From Pseudomonadota bacterium (GTDB lineage: Bacteria > Myxococcota_A > UBA796 > GCA-2862545): 36,410 nucleotides of DNA. Positions 8,036 through 18,492 of this stretch are shown here, piece after piece. A model generated the notes under the pieces. The model searched no databases and was not told where the DNA came from. It worked only from the letters and a program-made list of their open reading frames with translations. The position numbers and the translations under genes were made by a program. Position 1 is the first letter of the stretch; the number at the start of each line of letters is the position of its first letter. The stretch is taken from positions 1 to 36,410 of the forward strand of contig CANLGQ010000008.1 in NCBI GenBank assembly GCA_947490265.1. Reading direction: 5' to 3'.

Positions 8036-9142
8036 ATGGCCGACGAGCTCACCACCACGCTGACCCACGCCGTGAACGAGCGCTGGGAGCTGGCTGCCGC
8101 CGAGATTGCCAGCGCGCTGGCCAATCAGCTTGCGGTGGCCTTCGTGGGCTCGGCCTCGTCGGGCAAGGACTCGGCGATCCGGGCGCTGTTCGGTATCGAC
8201 TTCGGGCAGATCGACCCTGTTCCCGGCTCGACCGACCGGATCCGAGTCGCCCCGGTGGACCCGGCCGGGAACGTGCTGGTGGTGAACGCACCGGGCTTCG
8301 GCGACGTTCGCGCCCACGTCGACGCGGCCGCCCGGTCGATCCTCGATCAGATCGATGTCGTCGTGTACCTGCTCAATTGCGACGGCGGCGCCACGATCGA
8401 CGAACGCCGGGATCTCGACGGCATCCGGGCGCTGAACCGCCCGGTGTTGGTGTGCCTGAACAAGATCGACCTGATCCGCCCCCACCAGCGCGAGGCGTTT
8501 GTCGACGCCACCCTCGCGCAGCTGGGGGTTGCGAGGAAGGATGCGGTGGTCACCGCCTTCGACCCGATGCCCGCCCTCGCGCCGGAGCCGATCGGCGTCG
8601 AGAGCGTGATCCGCTGGATCCACCACCACCTCGACGCGAACGGCAAGTCGCTGCTGTTCGCGAAGGCGCTCCGAAACAAGGCTGCGGCGTGCGAGGCGTT
8701 GATCCTCGGCGCCGCGAAGCGGGCCGCCGTGGCGGGTGCGCTGCCGATCCCCGGCGCCGACATCACCGCGCTGACTGCGATCCAGGTGAAGCTGATCTCG
8801 GATGTCGCGACGATCTTCGAGCGGCGGATCGACCGCGACCTGGTCCTGTTTATCCTCGGGGAAGCGCTGGCCGGGACGTCGAAGGGGCTGGTGCGCTGGG
8901 GGCTCGAGGCCGCAAAAGCTGCGGGATACCTGCCCGGCGGGCAGGTCGTGACCCTGGCGACCTCGGCGTTGGGCGCGTCCATCGCCGCGGCGACTACCTA
9001 CGGCGTCGGGCGGGCGACGGTCGCTTTCCTCTCCCGCGGCACCCCCATGAGCGGTCCCGAGCTGCGGGAGGTGTTCGATGCGGAGACCGAGCGCTTTCGC
9101 ACGGTGGTTCGCGATCGACCCGACGTGATCGACGCGGGCTGA
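8036..9142 (+). CDS. GTPase with C-terminal DUF697-like domain, atypical G1/G3
   Basis: VAFVGSASSGKDSAIRALFG (G1), VVNAPGFGD (G3), LNKID (G4), then AAVAGALPIPGADITALTAIQVKLISDVA (DUF697/YcjF-like). ATG at 8036 after GGGAGGG. Confidence 0.8.
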   Translation: MADELTTTLTHAVNERWELAAAEIASALANQLAVAFVGSASSGKDSAIRALFGIDFGQIDPVPGSTDRIRVAPVDPAGNVLVVNAPGFGDVRAHVDAAARSILDQIDVVVYLLNCDGGATIDERRDLDGIRALNRPVLVCLNKIDLIRPHQREAFVDATLAQLGVARKDAVVTAFDPMPALAPEPIGVESVIRWIHHHLDANGKSLLFAKALRNKAAACEALILGAAKRAAVAGALPIPGADITALTAIQVKLISDVATIFERRIDRDLVLFILGEALAGTSKGLVRWGLEAAKAAGYLPGGQVVTLATSALGASIAAATTYGVGRATVAFLSRGTPMSGPELREVFDAETERFRTVVRDRPDVIDAG

Positions 9143-9143
9143 C

Positions 9144-11354
<2,211 letters not shown>

Positions 11355-11378
11355 GGGCTCCCCACGTTGGCGGGCCCC

Positions 11379-12425
11379 TTAACCCTTGCGCCGCCGCCGG
11401 ACGAGCACCGCGGCCGCGATCCCGAGTCCGGCGATCGGAGCGCTCGGGGCGGCATCGCATCCGCATCCACTGCCGATGACCAGCACTTCGCCGGGCACGG
11501 CCTCCTCGGCGTCGGGGTCGGGTTCGGCGTCGGAGTCCGTATCCGAGTCCGCGTCCGAGTCCGCATCGGTGTCGGCGTCGGTGTCGGAGTCGGTGTCGCT
11601 GTCGGTGTCGGTGTCCGTCTCGGTGGGTTCGGGCGTGTCGTCGCAGAGGTCGCCGATCCCGTCGCCGTCGGTGTCGAGTTGGTCGGGGTTGGCCACCGCC
11701 TCGCAGTTGTCGACGTCGTCGGCCTGGCCGTCCGCGTCCTCATCCTCTGCCCAGATCCGCGCGTCGTCGAAGTCGGTGTCGCAGGTGTTGCCCACGCAGC
11801 CGCCATTGTTGTAGGCATAGAACCCAGCGCTTCCTCCGGGAAGCGGGTTCGGGTCGACCGTCTCGAGGCCGGGCATCCCATCGACCATCAGCGTCAGGAG
11901 GTGGCCCCCGCCCTTCGGATCGTCCGTCCGCGCGAAATCGAGGACATGAAGCCCAAAGGTGCCGAAGTAACCGGGGAAGTTTCGTCGGGCGAGCTCGGTC
12001 GGGACGCCCCCCTCGACCCGCACGAGGTAGAGCCGTTCCGTCCCGCCGGGGGTGCCGATCGGGCACACGTCGGAGCACCACGCCGCCAGGTAGAACGTGT
12101 CCCCGCTGCTGAGGGAGTGCACGAGGCCGATCGTGTCGTCCGCCGCGCTCTCCATCTCGGCGGTGATTCCACCCTCCGCCATGATGACGATTCCGGTATT
12201 CACGAGCCAATTGTCGGCGGCGTCACCCGTGCCGTACACGCCGCCGTAGCTCCCGTCGTCGGTCAACGGGTGGGCCTCGTTCATGCTGGCGAGCCCGGTC
12301 CAGTCATCGGCCCCATAGCCGGACTGCCAGCCGTTGCTGCCCGAGATCGTAACCGGGAAGGTGTCGGCGAGGAGGAGTTCGATCTCCGCCCCCGAGGCCA
12401 GGGCGGCGAGCAGCGCGATCGTCAT
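11379..12425 (-). CDS. Secreted surface protein with thrombospondin type 3-like repeat, Asp/Ser/Thr linker and MYXO-CTERM-like tail
   Basis: Hydrophobic N-terminus; DEDADGQADDVDNCEAVANPDQLDTDGDGIGDLCDD; (DTDSDT)n; C-terminus GSGCGCDAAPSAPIAGLGIAAAVLVRRRRKG. Confidence 0.8.
   Translation of the reverse strand: MTIALLAALASGAEIELLLADTFPVTISGSNGWQSGYGADDWTGLASMNEAHPLTDDGSYGGVYGTGDAADNWLVNTGIVIMAEGGITAEMESAADDTIGLVHSLSSGDTFYLAAWCSDVCPIGTPGGTERLYLVRVEGGVPTELARRNFPGYFGTFGLHVLDFARTDDPKGGGHLLTLMVDGMPGLETVDPNPLPGGSAGFYAYNNGGCVGNTCDTDFDDARIWAEDEDADGQADDVDNCEAVANPDQLDTDGDGIGDLCDDTPEPTETDTDTDSDTDSDTDADTDADSDADSDTDSDAEPDPDAEEAVPGEVLVIGSGCGCDAAPSAPIAGLGIAAAVLVRRRRKG
11513..11622. repeat. Degenerate hexanucleotide tandem repeat (gtcggNgtcggN) encoding the DTDSDTDADSD linker
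   Basis: Direct reading of ...tcggcgtcggagtccgtatccgagtccgcgtccgagtccgcatcggtgtcggcgtcggtgtcggag... Confidence 0.85.
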
Positions 12426-12472
12426 CGAGGGACCCTCCGGAGCGGCGCGAAGCGTAGCGGATTGCGGTCGAC

Positions 12473-12500
12473 TTGTCAGGCGATCGGTGGCGGTTACCAT
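12473..12500 (+). promoter_or_regulatory. Putative sigma70-type promoter for bolA-grx
   Basis: TTGTCA - 16 nt - TACCAT, 21 nt before ATG 12522. Confidence 0.4.
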
Positions 12501-12521
12501 GGTGAGCCCCGGGGAGGCGCC

Positions 12522-12767
12522 ATGTTTTCAGCTCAGCGGATCCAGGTCCTCGTGGAGACCGCCCTTCCCAACTGCGTCGCCGACGTCCGCGACGATGCCA
12601 ACGATGGGGAGCACTTCTCCGCAGACGTGACCTCCTCGGCCTTCGTCGGGCTACCCCGCGTGCGCCAGCACCAGATGGTGTACGCGGCGCTCGGCGATCA
12701 CATGAAGCGCGACATCCACGCGCTGGCGCTGAAGACCTACACCCCCGATGCGTGGAAGACGCGCTAG
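12522..12767 (+). CDS. BolA-family protein
   Basis: 81 aa; DDANDGEHFSADVTSSAFVGLPRVRQHQMVYAALGDHMKRDIHALALKTYTP. GGGGAGG precedes ATG. Confidence 0.9.
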   Translation: MFSAQRIQVLVETALPNCVADVRDDANDGEHFSADVTSSAFVGLPRVRQHQMVYAALGDHMKRDIHALALKTYTPDAWKTR

Positions 12768-12775
12768 GAGCAGCC

Positions 12776-13084
12776 ATGACCGTTCAAGCTCGCATCCAGA
12801 AACTCGTCGAGGACAACCGGGTGCTCCTGATGATGAAGGGCACCCCGGACTACCCCCAGTGCGGCTTCTCCATGCGGGCGGTGAGCATCCTGCGCTCGCT
12901 CGGCGTTCCGTTTCAGGCGGTGGATGTGCTCGCCGATCCCGAGATCCGGCAGGGGGTGAAGGAGTTCTCCAACTGGCCCACCATTCCCCAGCTCTTCATC
13001 GACAAGGAATTCGTCGGAGGGTCGGACATCATGATGGAGATGTACGAGTCGGGGGAGCTCGAGAAGCTGCTCGAAAAGAAGTAA
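12776..13084 (+). CDS. grxD: Grx4-family monothiol glutaredoxin
   Basis: VLLMMKGTPDYPQCGFSMRAVSILRSLGVPFQAVDVLADPEIRQGVKEFSNWPTIPQLFIDKEFVGGSDIMMEMYESGEL; CGFS active site. ATG 12776 preferred over GTG-type start at 12752. Confidence 0.95.
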   Translation: MTVQARIQKLVEDNRVLLMMKGTPDYPQCGFSMRAVSILRSLGVPFQAVDVLADPEIRQGVKEFSNWPTIPQLFIDKEFVGGSDIMMEMYESGELEKLLEKK

Positions 13085-13092
13085 GGGCGGCG

Positions 13093-13122
13093 CTGGACCC
13101 CCGATCGCCGTCACGCTACGAT
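13093..13122 (+). promoter_or_regulatory. Putative promoter for the 13175 gene
   Basis: CTGGAC - 18 nt - TACGAT. Confidence 0.3.
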
Positions 13123-13135
13123 CGAGGTCCCTCCC

Positions 13136-13155
13136 GGTGGGTTTCCCGACCCACC
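13136..13155 (+). promoter_or_regulatory. Perfect 7-bp hairpin (GGTGGGT-TTCCCG-ACCCACC) just upstream of the 13175 gene
   Basis: Direct inverted-repeat reading; 19 nt before ATG 13175. Confidence 0.5.
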
Positions 13156-13174
13156 CCCAGCCCCGGCACTCCCC

Positions 13175-14656
13175 ATGGCCCTACCCGTCTCTCCCGCCCC
13201 TCGGAGCGAAGACATCGCCGTGCATGGTTGGCACGCCGTCACCGTTCGGGTGGCGTGGACCCTGCTCGGCCTCGGCGTCAAGGTCCGGCCGTTGGTGCTG
13301 CGCGACGCGCGCGAGCACGTGCTGCTTCACCTCGACAAGTCCGTGGTCTTGCCGGTTGCCGAAGATCTCGCTGCGCAACTGACGGAGGGCTACGTCGCGC
13401 GGGCCCGGGGGCGGTGGTCGTCGGACCCGTGGGGCCAGGACGCGGCGATGCCGCTTTCGCCGCGCTGGCGGCGGGCCGTGGAGCGGGCGCTCGATCCGGT
13501 CGGCGACCTCCTCTTTCGCAAGCACTACGGGGATGGGCGTCCGCTCGAGGTGCTGGAGAGTCGCCACGGGGTGGACCGCCTGGCGCTCGAGGGCGCGCGC
13601 AGCGGGCTGCGCGAGGTGATCCGCAGACAGGCAGGCCTCGACGGCGTGCCGCTCGCCGAGTGGCCGACCGAGCGGCTGGATCGGATGATCGCGCGCCTCG
13701 CCGCCTGGTCTCCGGGCCCGTGTCCGTCGGTATTCGAGTTGCTGGAGGGGGCCCACCGAGAACACGCCATGTCCTGCGCCCGCTGCGACCGGACGGTGCG
13801 GCTGGTGCGCGGGGAGGTTTTGACCCCGGAGGATCTCGTGGCGCCCTCGGTCGGGGCGCGCCCGGAAAAGGTCGCCTCTGCGCTGGTCCTTCAGTTTCAC
13901 CCCGAGGGGCGACGGCATCGGGCGGCCTTGGCGCGCGAGCTCGGGGGCCCGGTCCTGACGCTCGGCGACGACCTCCTCGTGCTGCACGGGACCGAGGCCC
14001 AGGCGGCGGCTCGGACGTTGGTGCTCGCGGCCGAGCTGGGTGTCCCGAGCCGAGATCACATCCGGGGTGCGGTGGTCGAGGGGCCCGGTACGTGGTCGCG
14101 CCAAGGGCTGCTCGGTCCGCTGCTCGACCGCGGGGAGATCGAGGCCCGGCAGCGCGCGTGGGGCGTCATCGACGGCATCGGGGAGCTTCCAGGGTCGATC
14201 CCCGAGCCGCCGAGCGCACGCGGATGGTGGGTCGGGGTGGCGTCGTTGGTGGCGGTCGGTCTCGCGTTGCTGCGGTGGAGCACGCTTCCGGCCGAGGCAG
14301 CGGTCCACCGGGAGCTCGATGTCGCATTTGTTGAGGGTCGAAGTGGTATTTGGGCCGAGTTTGACGTCGATGACACCGCGGTGCTGACGATCGTGAGGCT
14401 GACCCCGGAGCGGACCCTCGAGGTGCTGTGCGCGGGGGAGAGCGCGGCCGACAAGGGCGGCTTCGCGACGGGTGACGGCCGGTTTCGGCTCCACGCGCCG
14501 GGGGCGGGCCTGCTGCTCGTTGCCACCGAACGCCCGCTGGTGGGCCTGAGGTCGCTGCTGGACCAGGCGGGGGGGAAGCCGGATCCGCTCGCCGCGCTGG
14601 CCGAGGGGATCGCCGCCGCGGCGCCCGGCGCCGATGTTCGCCTCGAACGGCGATGA
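13175..14656 (+). CDS. Uncharacterised protein with probable degenerate class III cyclase homology domain and a TM helix
   Basis: VASALVLQFHPEGRRHRAALARELGGPVLTLGDDLLVLHGTEAQAAARTLVLAAELG...HIRGAVVEG resembles the class III cyclase core order. TM: WWVGVASLVAVGLALLRW. Confidence 0.55.
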   Translation: MALPVSPAPRSEDIAVHGWHAVTVRVAWTLLGLGVKVRPLVLRDAREHVLLHLDKSVVLPVAEDLAAQLTEGYVARARGRWSSDPWGQDAAMPLSPRWRRAVERALDPVGDLLFRKHYGDGRPLEVLESRHGVDRLALEGARSGLREVIRRQAGLDGVPLAEWPTERLDRMIARLAAWSPGPCPSVFELLEGAHREHAMSCARCDRTVRLVRGEVLTPEDLVAPSVGARPEKVASALVLQFHPEGRRHRAALARELGGPVLTLGDDLLVLHGTEAQAAARTLVLAAELGVPSRDHIRGAVVEGPGTWSRQGLLGPLLDRGEIEARQRAWGVIDGIGELPGSIPEPPSARGWWVGVASLVAVGLALLRWSTLPAEAAVHRELDVAFVEGRSGIWAEFDVDDTAVLTIVRLTPERTLEVLCAGESAADKGGFATGDGRFRLHAPGAGLLLVATERPLVGLRSLLDQAGGKPDPLAALAEGIAAAAPGADVRLERR

Positions 14657-14964
14657 GCTGGGCACGCTCCGCGGGGGGTCGGACCCTGATTGACGTGCTG
14701 GTTACGCCGAACGCCGGTCGGGTGACCCTGAGCGATACCGAACAGGGGCTCAAGCTCCGGGTCGATGCCCCGCCGGTCGATGGCGAGGCGAACGCTCGGG
14801 TGATCGAATTTTTTGCTAGGAAAGTCCTACGTATTCCGCGTGCGGAGGTCGTGGTGGTGTCGGGCGATCGGGCCCGCCGGAAGACCCTGGCGGTCGGGCT
14901 GGAGGCCCCGGTCGTCGACGGGTGCATCCAAGCGTGGTTTGACGCCGAGACCCGGACGTCCTAA
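14653..14964 (+). CDS. DUF167/UPF0235 (YggU-like) protein
   Basis: IDVLVTPNAGR...GLKLRVDAPPVDGEANARVIEFFARKVLRIPRAEVVVVSGDRARRKTLAV. Confidence 0.93.
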   Translation: MSWARSAGGRTLIDVLVTPNAGRVTLSDTEQGLKLRVDAPPVDGEANARVIEFFARKVLRIPRAEVVVVSGDRARRKTLAVGLEAPVVDGCIQAWFDAETRTS

Positions 14965-14984
14965 GCCAATTCGAGAGGCACCTG

Positions 14985-15782
14985 TTGCGCTGCGACCTGC
15001 ACATGCACTCGAACTTCTCCGACGGTCGCTACGCGCCCGATCAGGTGCTGGCTCACGCCGCGCGCGGCGGTCTCGAGGTGGTGGCGCTCACCGACCACGA
15101 CGTGGTCGGGGCCGTCCCCCCTGGGAACCACGAGGTCCTCGGCCGGACGGTGCGGGTGATCGCGGCCGTGGAGGTCTCGGCCTCGCTCCGAGGAACCGAG
15201 CAGCACCTGCTGGTCTACTTCCCGGGGGTGATCCCCGATGGGTTTCGAGCCTTCTGCCAGGCGCAGTGCCGTGCGCGGGTGGGGCGATGGACGGCCGCCG
15301 CGGAAGCGCTCGGGCTGGCGATCCCGGCCCCAGCCCCCGAGGCGCTGGCCGGCGACCGGGCGCTCACCCGGTTCCATCTCGCCCAGGTGTTGGTCGCGGC
15401 GGGTCGGTGTGCGAGCGTACACGAGGCGTTCGCCCGACTCATCGGGGACGAGCACGGCACGGTGGCGTGTACCTTTCCGGACATGGAGGCGGCGATCGCG
15501 GTCGCGCGCCAGGCAGGCGGGATCCCGGTGTGGGCGCACCCGCAGCGCGTTCCGCTCGACCGGCACCTCGGCGAACTGGTCGACGCGGGCCTGCGCGGGA
15601 TCGAGGGGCTCCGCCCAGGCCAGAACGCCGCGGAGCGCAAGTTTTGCCGGAAACAGGCGCGTAAACACGATCTCCTGGTCACGGGCGGCTCGGACTGGCA
15701 TGGCTGGTCGGACGCGGTCCAGCTCGGCCTCTTCGTCGTCGATCATCGAGAGATCGAGCCATTTCTGACGGCGCTGGCCTGA
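14985..15782 (+). CDS. PHP-domain metal-dependent phosphoesterase
   Basis: CDLHMHSNFSDGRYAPDQVLAHAARGGLEVVALTDHD, later GGSDWHG; TTG start after GAGAGG. Confidence 0.93.
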   Translation: MRCDLHMHSNFSDGRYAPDQVLAHAARGGLEVVALTDHDVVGAVPPGNHEVLGRTVRVIAAVEVSASLRGTEQHLLVYFPGVIPDGFRAFCQAQCRARVGRWTAAAEALGLAIPAPAPEALAGDRALTRFHLAQVLVAAGRCASVHEAFARLIGDEHGTVACTFPDMEAAIAVARQAGGIPVWAHPQRVPLDRHLGELVDAGLRGIEGLRPGQNAAERKFCRKQARKHDLLVTGGSDWHGWSDAVQLGLFVVDHREIEPFLTALA

Positions 15783-16474
15783 ACGCTCCCCTCGGCGTGC
15801 TCGGCGGCGGGCCCCTCGCGGCGGCGCTGGTCCGTCACGTCGCGGGTCCCGTCGTCTGGCTGGGGCGCACCCTGCCTGCGCCGGGTCCTTGGCTGTCCAG
15901 GCGGATCGATCCCGGGTCGGGTGAAGGCGTCCGGAACGCCCTGCGCGGGCTCCGTGGCCTGATCGCGGTGCTCGAGCCCGGCGATGCCGTGCACGGACTG
16001 GTGGTGGTCGCCCGCGCCGAGGCCGGCTTGCCGGTGGCGCTCGTGGGGCCATGTGGGGGGCCCTGGCCCGAGGGGGTCGAGGGCAGCGGTTGGGCCCGGC
16101 TGGCGGTCGGTCTGGCCTGGGGGCCGGGCGAGCCGCTGTTCGACCGGTGGTCGGCGGGCTGGGGTCCGGTGCGGGTAGGGGATCCCGGGCCGGTGCCGGT
16201 GGCGCCGATGCGCGCGGTGATCGAGGCGTCGGTGGCTTTGCTCAGCCATCCGGGCGCCCACTGGCGCTGGGGAGGGGAGGTGACGACCTTTCCCAGGCTT
16301 GCAGGGTCGATTCTTGGCGAACACCTCGTGCGGCGCGCTTGGCTCCCGGGGCGTTGGGCGGGTTCAACCCCGGAGCTTGCCCGGTTGCGTAGTTGGGTCG
16401 GTCGTCCCGGTGGTCTTCGCGAAACGCCGGGGTGGGACCCGGAGCCGGTTGCGAGCATGCCTCCGGTCGAGTAG
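15779..16474 (+). CDS. Hypothetical Rossmann-like protein, possibly GpsA-like and divergent
   Basis: GVLGGGPLAAALVRHVAGPVVWLGR resembles a dinucleotide-binding N-terminus. CTG at 15779 would overlap the PHP stop (CTGA); the first canonical start is GTG 15797, inside the motif. Confidence 0.45.
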   Translation: MNAPLGVLGGGPLAAALVRHVAGPVVWLGRTLPAPGPWLSRRIDPGSGEGVRNALRGLRGLIAVLEPGDAVHGLVVVARAEAGLPVALVGPCGGPWPEGVEGSGWARLAVGLAWGPGEPLFDRWSAGWGPVRVGDPGPVPVAPMRAVIEASVALLSHPGAHWRWGGEVTTFPRLAGSILGEHLVRRAWLPGRWAGSTPELARLRSWVGRPGGLRETPGWDPEPVASMPPVE

Positions 16475-16477
16475 GCT
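16449..16477 (+). promoter_or_regulatory. Putative promoter for the SCP2-like gene
   Basis: TTGCGA - 17 nt - TAGGCT. Confidence 0.3.
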
Positions 16478-16496
16478 TCGCCACCCAGGAGGCTCC

Positions 16497-16808
16497 ATGG
16501 CCGACGTGAACGACTTCTTTGCCAACTACCTTCCGAACAAGCTGGCGAACAACCCCAGCATTGCCAAAGACATCAACGCGATCTACGTGTTCGACATCGA
16601 CGGCGCGGGCGTGTGGACGGTTGACCTGACGAAGTCGGAGATCAGCGCCACCCGCCACGAGACGCCCGGCTGCGTGGTGAGCGCCGCTCAGGTCGATTTC
16701 GAGAGCATGCTCGACAACCCGTCGAGTGCGATGATCCTGTTCACCTTGGGCAAGCTCAAGGTCACGAACGTCGGCCTGGCGCTCTCGCTGCAGAAGCTCC
16801 TGGGCTAG
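16497..16808 (+). CDS. SCP2 sterol-binding-like protein
   Basis: DINAIYVFDIDGAGVWTVDLTKSEISATRHETPGCVVSAAQVDFESMLDNPSSAMILFTLGKLKVTN. AGGAGG RBS. Confidence 0.8.
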   Translation: MADVNDFFANYLPNKLANNPSIAKDINAIYVFDIDGAGVWTVDLTKSEISATRHETPGCVVSAAQVDFESMLDNPSSAMILFTLGKLKVTNVGLALSLQKLLG

Positions 16809-16820
16809 AGACCTCGCGCC

Positions 16821-16845
16821 GCCGGTCGGGCGCCGCCCGGCCGCC
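16821..16845. terminator. GC-rich imperfect hairpin in convergent spacer
   Basis: GCCGGTCGGGC-GCC-GCCCGGCCGCC, between genes ending at 16808 (+) and 16861 (-); no T tract. Confidence 0.3.
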
Positions 16846-16860
16846 CGCGCGCAGGGCCGG

Positions 16861-18492
16861 CTAGAGGAACCGCCTCCGAACCAGGGTGATCCCGGCGAAC
16901 GCCATCGCCGCGCCCGGGACGAACAGGATGCTGACCAAGCACGAGACGGCTTGTCCGAGGCCGGTAATGGTCAGCTTGTCGCCTTCCTCGGGCCGTTCGC
17001 CGATCTGAGCGGTTTCGCCAACGAGCCAGGCGAGCGTGTTCAGCCCCAGGTCGCGGTTGTTCCCGAGCGCCATGGCGGCGTTGCCGAGCAAGTCGGTGTC
17101 GCCGAACACCACCACCCGACCTCCGCCCTTCGGGGCGTAATCCGCCGGAACGGCGCGACCCGGGTTGGCCGTGACATCGAGCGGGTCGCCGCCGTCGGCT
17201 GGGGCGGGAGCCGCCACGTGCAGGACGGTGGGATCGCTCACCTCGACCACCACGGCCAACGGGATGCGGCCGATCTGCTCCAAGCCCGGATCCGGCTGCA
17301 CGTCCCCGGCGTCGGGGTTCAACTCGCCCCACGCCTGGTCGCTGGTGCGCAACAGAGCGATCGGGGTGAGCCCAGCAGAGGGCGGCTCGATCGGCGTGAC
17401 GCTGCGGGCGCCCGGGAGCACGACGGCTGCGGCCAGACTCTTGGTGATCTCGTGGGAACCGAAACTATCGCCGGAGAGCACTACCACCGAGGGGTCGGAG
17501 ACGCCCATGAACGAGCTTCGGGGGTCGGCATCGACCACGAGGTCGGGGCCGAGGCTCAGCCCATATCGCTCGAGGTCTGCGGAGAAATCGGGAACAGTGA
17601 ACGGCTCCAGGAGGAAAAGCGCCCGACCCCCTTCGGCGACGTAGGCTGCGATCGCCTCGCGCTCGTAGGGGAACGGGTCCACCGTCGGCCGGACCATCAT
17701 CAGGACCTCGCAGCCCCGGTCCACGCCCTCCTGTGCGATCAGCGACTTGGTGACTTTGTAATTCGCTGCCTCGAGCTGGACGACGAAGGCGCCGAGGCCG
17801 GTCTGTTCGAATTCGTCGTCGGGTTCGGGCTCGCCATGCCCGAGCGACCAGCACACGCGGTGCTCGGCGTCGGACAGGAGCAGCACCAGCGCGTCGGTGA
17901 GGACGCCCTCCTTCACCTCGGTGACCCGGCGGACGGTCTCGCCGCGTTCGAGGATGATCGTCCCCACGTCGCTCGTGACGTCGTACTTCTGGGCTTGGCG
18001 CGGGCTCTGTAGCGGGTCGATGTACTCGACGGTGAGGTTCGGGGCGGCCTCCTGGTACAACCGCATCAGGTTGGTGAAGTCGTGTTCCGCCTCCGATTGG
18101 CTGCGAAAGAAGCCAAGGATACGCACGTCACTGCCGATCGGGGCGAGAACCGCCCGGGTGTGGTCGGAGAGCGAGTACAGGCGCTTCTTCGAAAGGTCCC
18201 ACGTGTGGTCGTGTCGGCGCGCGAGGCTGTAGCCACCGACCGCGACGCCCCCTGCCAAGGTCACGAGGAGCCAAGCCCCGCTTCCGTAGACGAATGCTCG
18301 CGAGGTGAGGAGTTCGGCCAGTCGGGCCCGGTCGAGGCCCACCCAGACGAGGAGCGCGAGAGCGGCCCCGATCGCGAATTGTGTTGGATACCCTTCCCAA
18401 CTCTGGGTGACGAACCAGACGCACGCCGAGGCGAGGAGGAGGGCTCCGCCGACGAGCGCGAAGACCCAGGACCAGCGGGTGAGGGCGTTCAT
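16861..18492 (-). CDS. GldG-like ABC-transporter auxiliary protein, second locus
   Basis: DLSKKRLYSLSDHTRAVLAPIGSDVRILGFFRSQSEAEHDFTNLMRLYQEAAPNLTVEYIDPLQSPRQAQKYDV; GldG/ABC_transp_aux pattern. ATG 18492 overlaps permease stop; the listed ORF is over-extended. Confidence 0.85.
   Translation of the reverse strand: MNALTRWSWVFALVGGALLLASACVWFVTQSWEGYPTQFAIGAALALLVWVGLDRARLAELLTSRAFVYGSGAWLLVTLAGGVAVGGYSLARRHDHTWDLSKKRLYSLSDHTRAVLAPIGSDVRILGFFRSQSEAEHDFTNLMRLYQEAAPNLTVEYIDPLQSPRQAQKYDVTSDVGTIILERGETVRRVTEVKEGVLTDALVLLLSDAEHRVCWSLGHGEPEPDDEFEQTGLGAFVVQLEAANYKVTKSLIAQEGVDRGCEVLMMVRPTVDPFPYEREAIAAYVAEGGRALFLLEPFTVPDFSADLERYGLSLGPDLVVDADPRSSFMGVSDPSVVVLSGDSFGSHEITKSLAAAVVLPGARSVTPIEPPSAGLTPIALLRTSDQAWGELNPDAGDVQPDPGLEQIGRIPLAVVVEVSDPTVLHVAAPAPADGGDPLDVTANPGRAVPADYAPKGGGRVVVFGDTDLLGNAAMALGNNRDLGLNTLAWLVGETAQIGERPEEGDKLTITGLGQAVSCLVSILFVPGAAMAFAGITLVRRRFL

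Noticed and set aside
6144-9142. TerB, EVE and GTPase as a phage-defence or tellurite-resistance island
   Set aside because: No ter operon partners, nucleases, methyltransferases or mobile-element markers nearby; the evidence supports only an unusual operon.
11513-11622. Possible CRISPR or satellite-like repeat
   Set aside because: No spacers; it is a coding hexamer repeat for an Asp/Ser/Thr linker in frame with the MYXO-CTERM-like protein.
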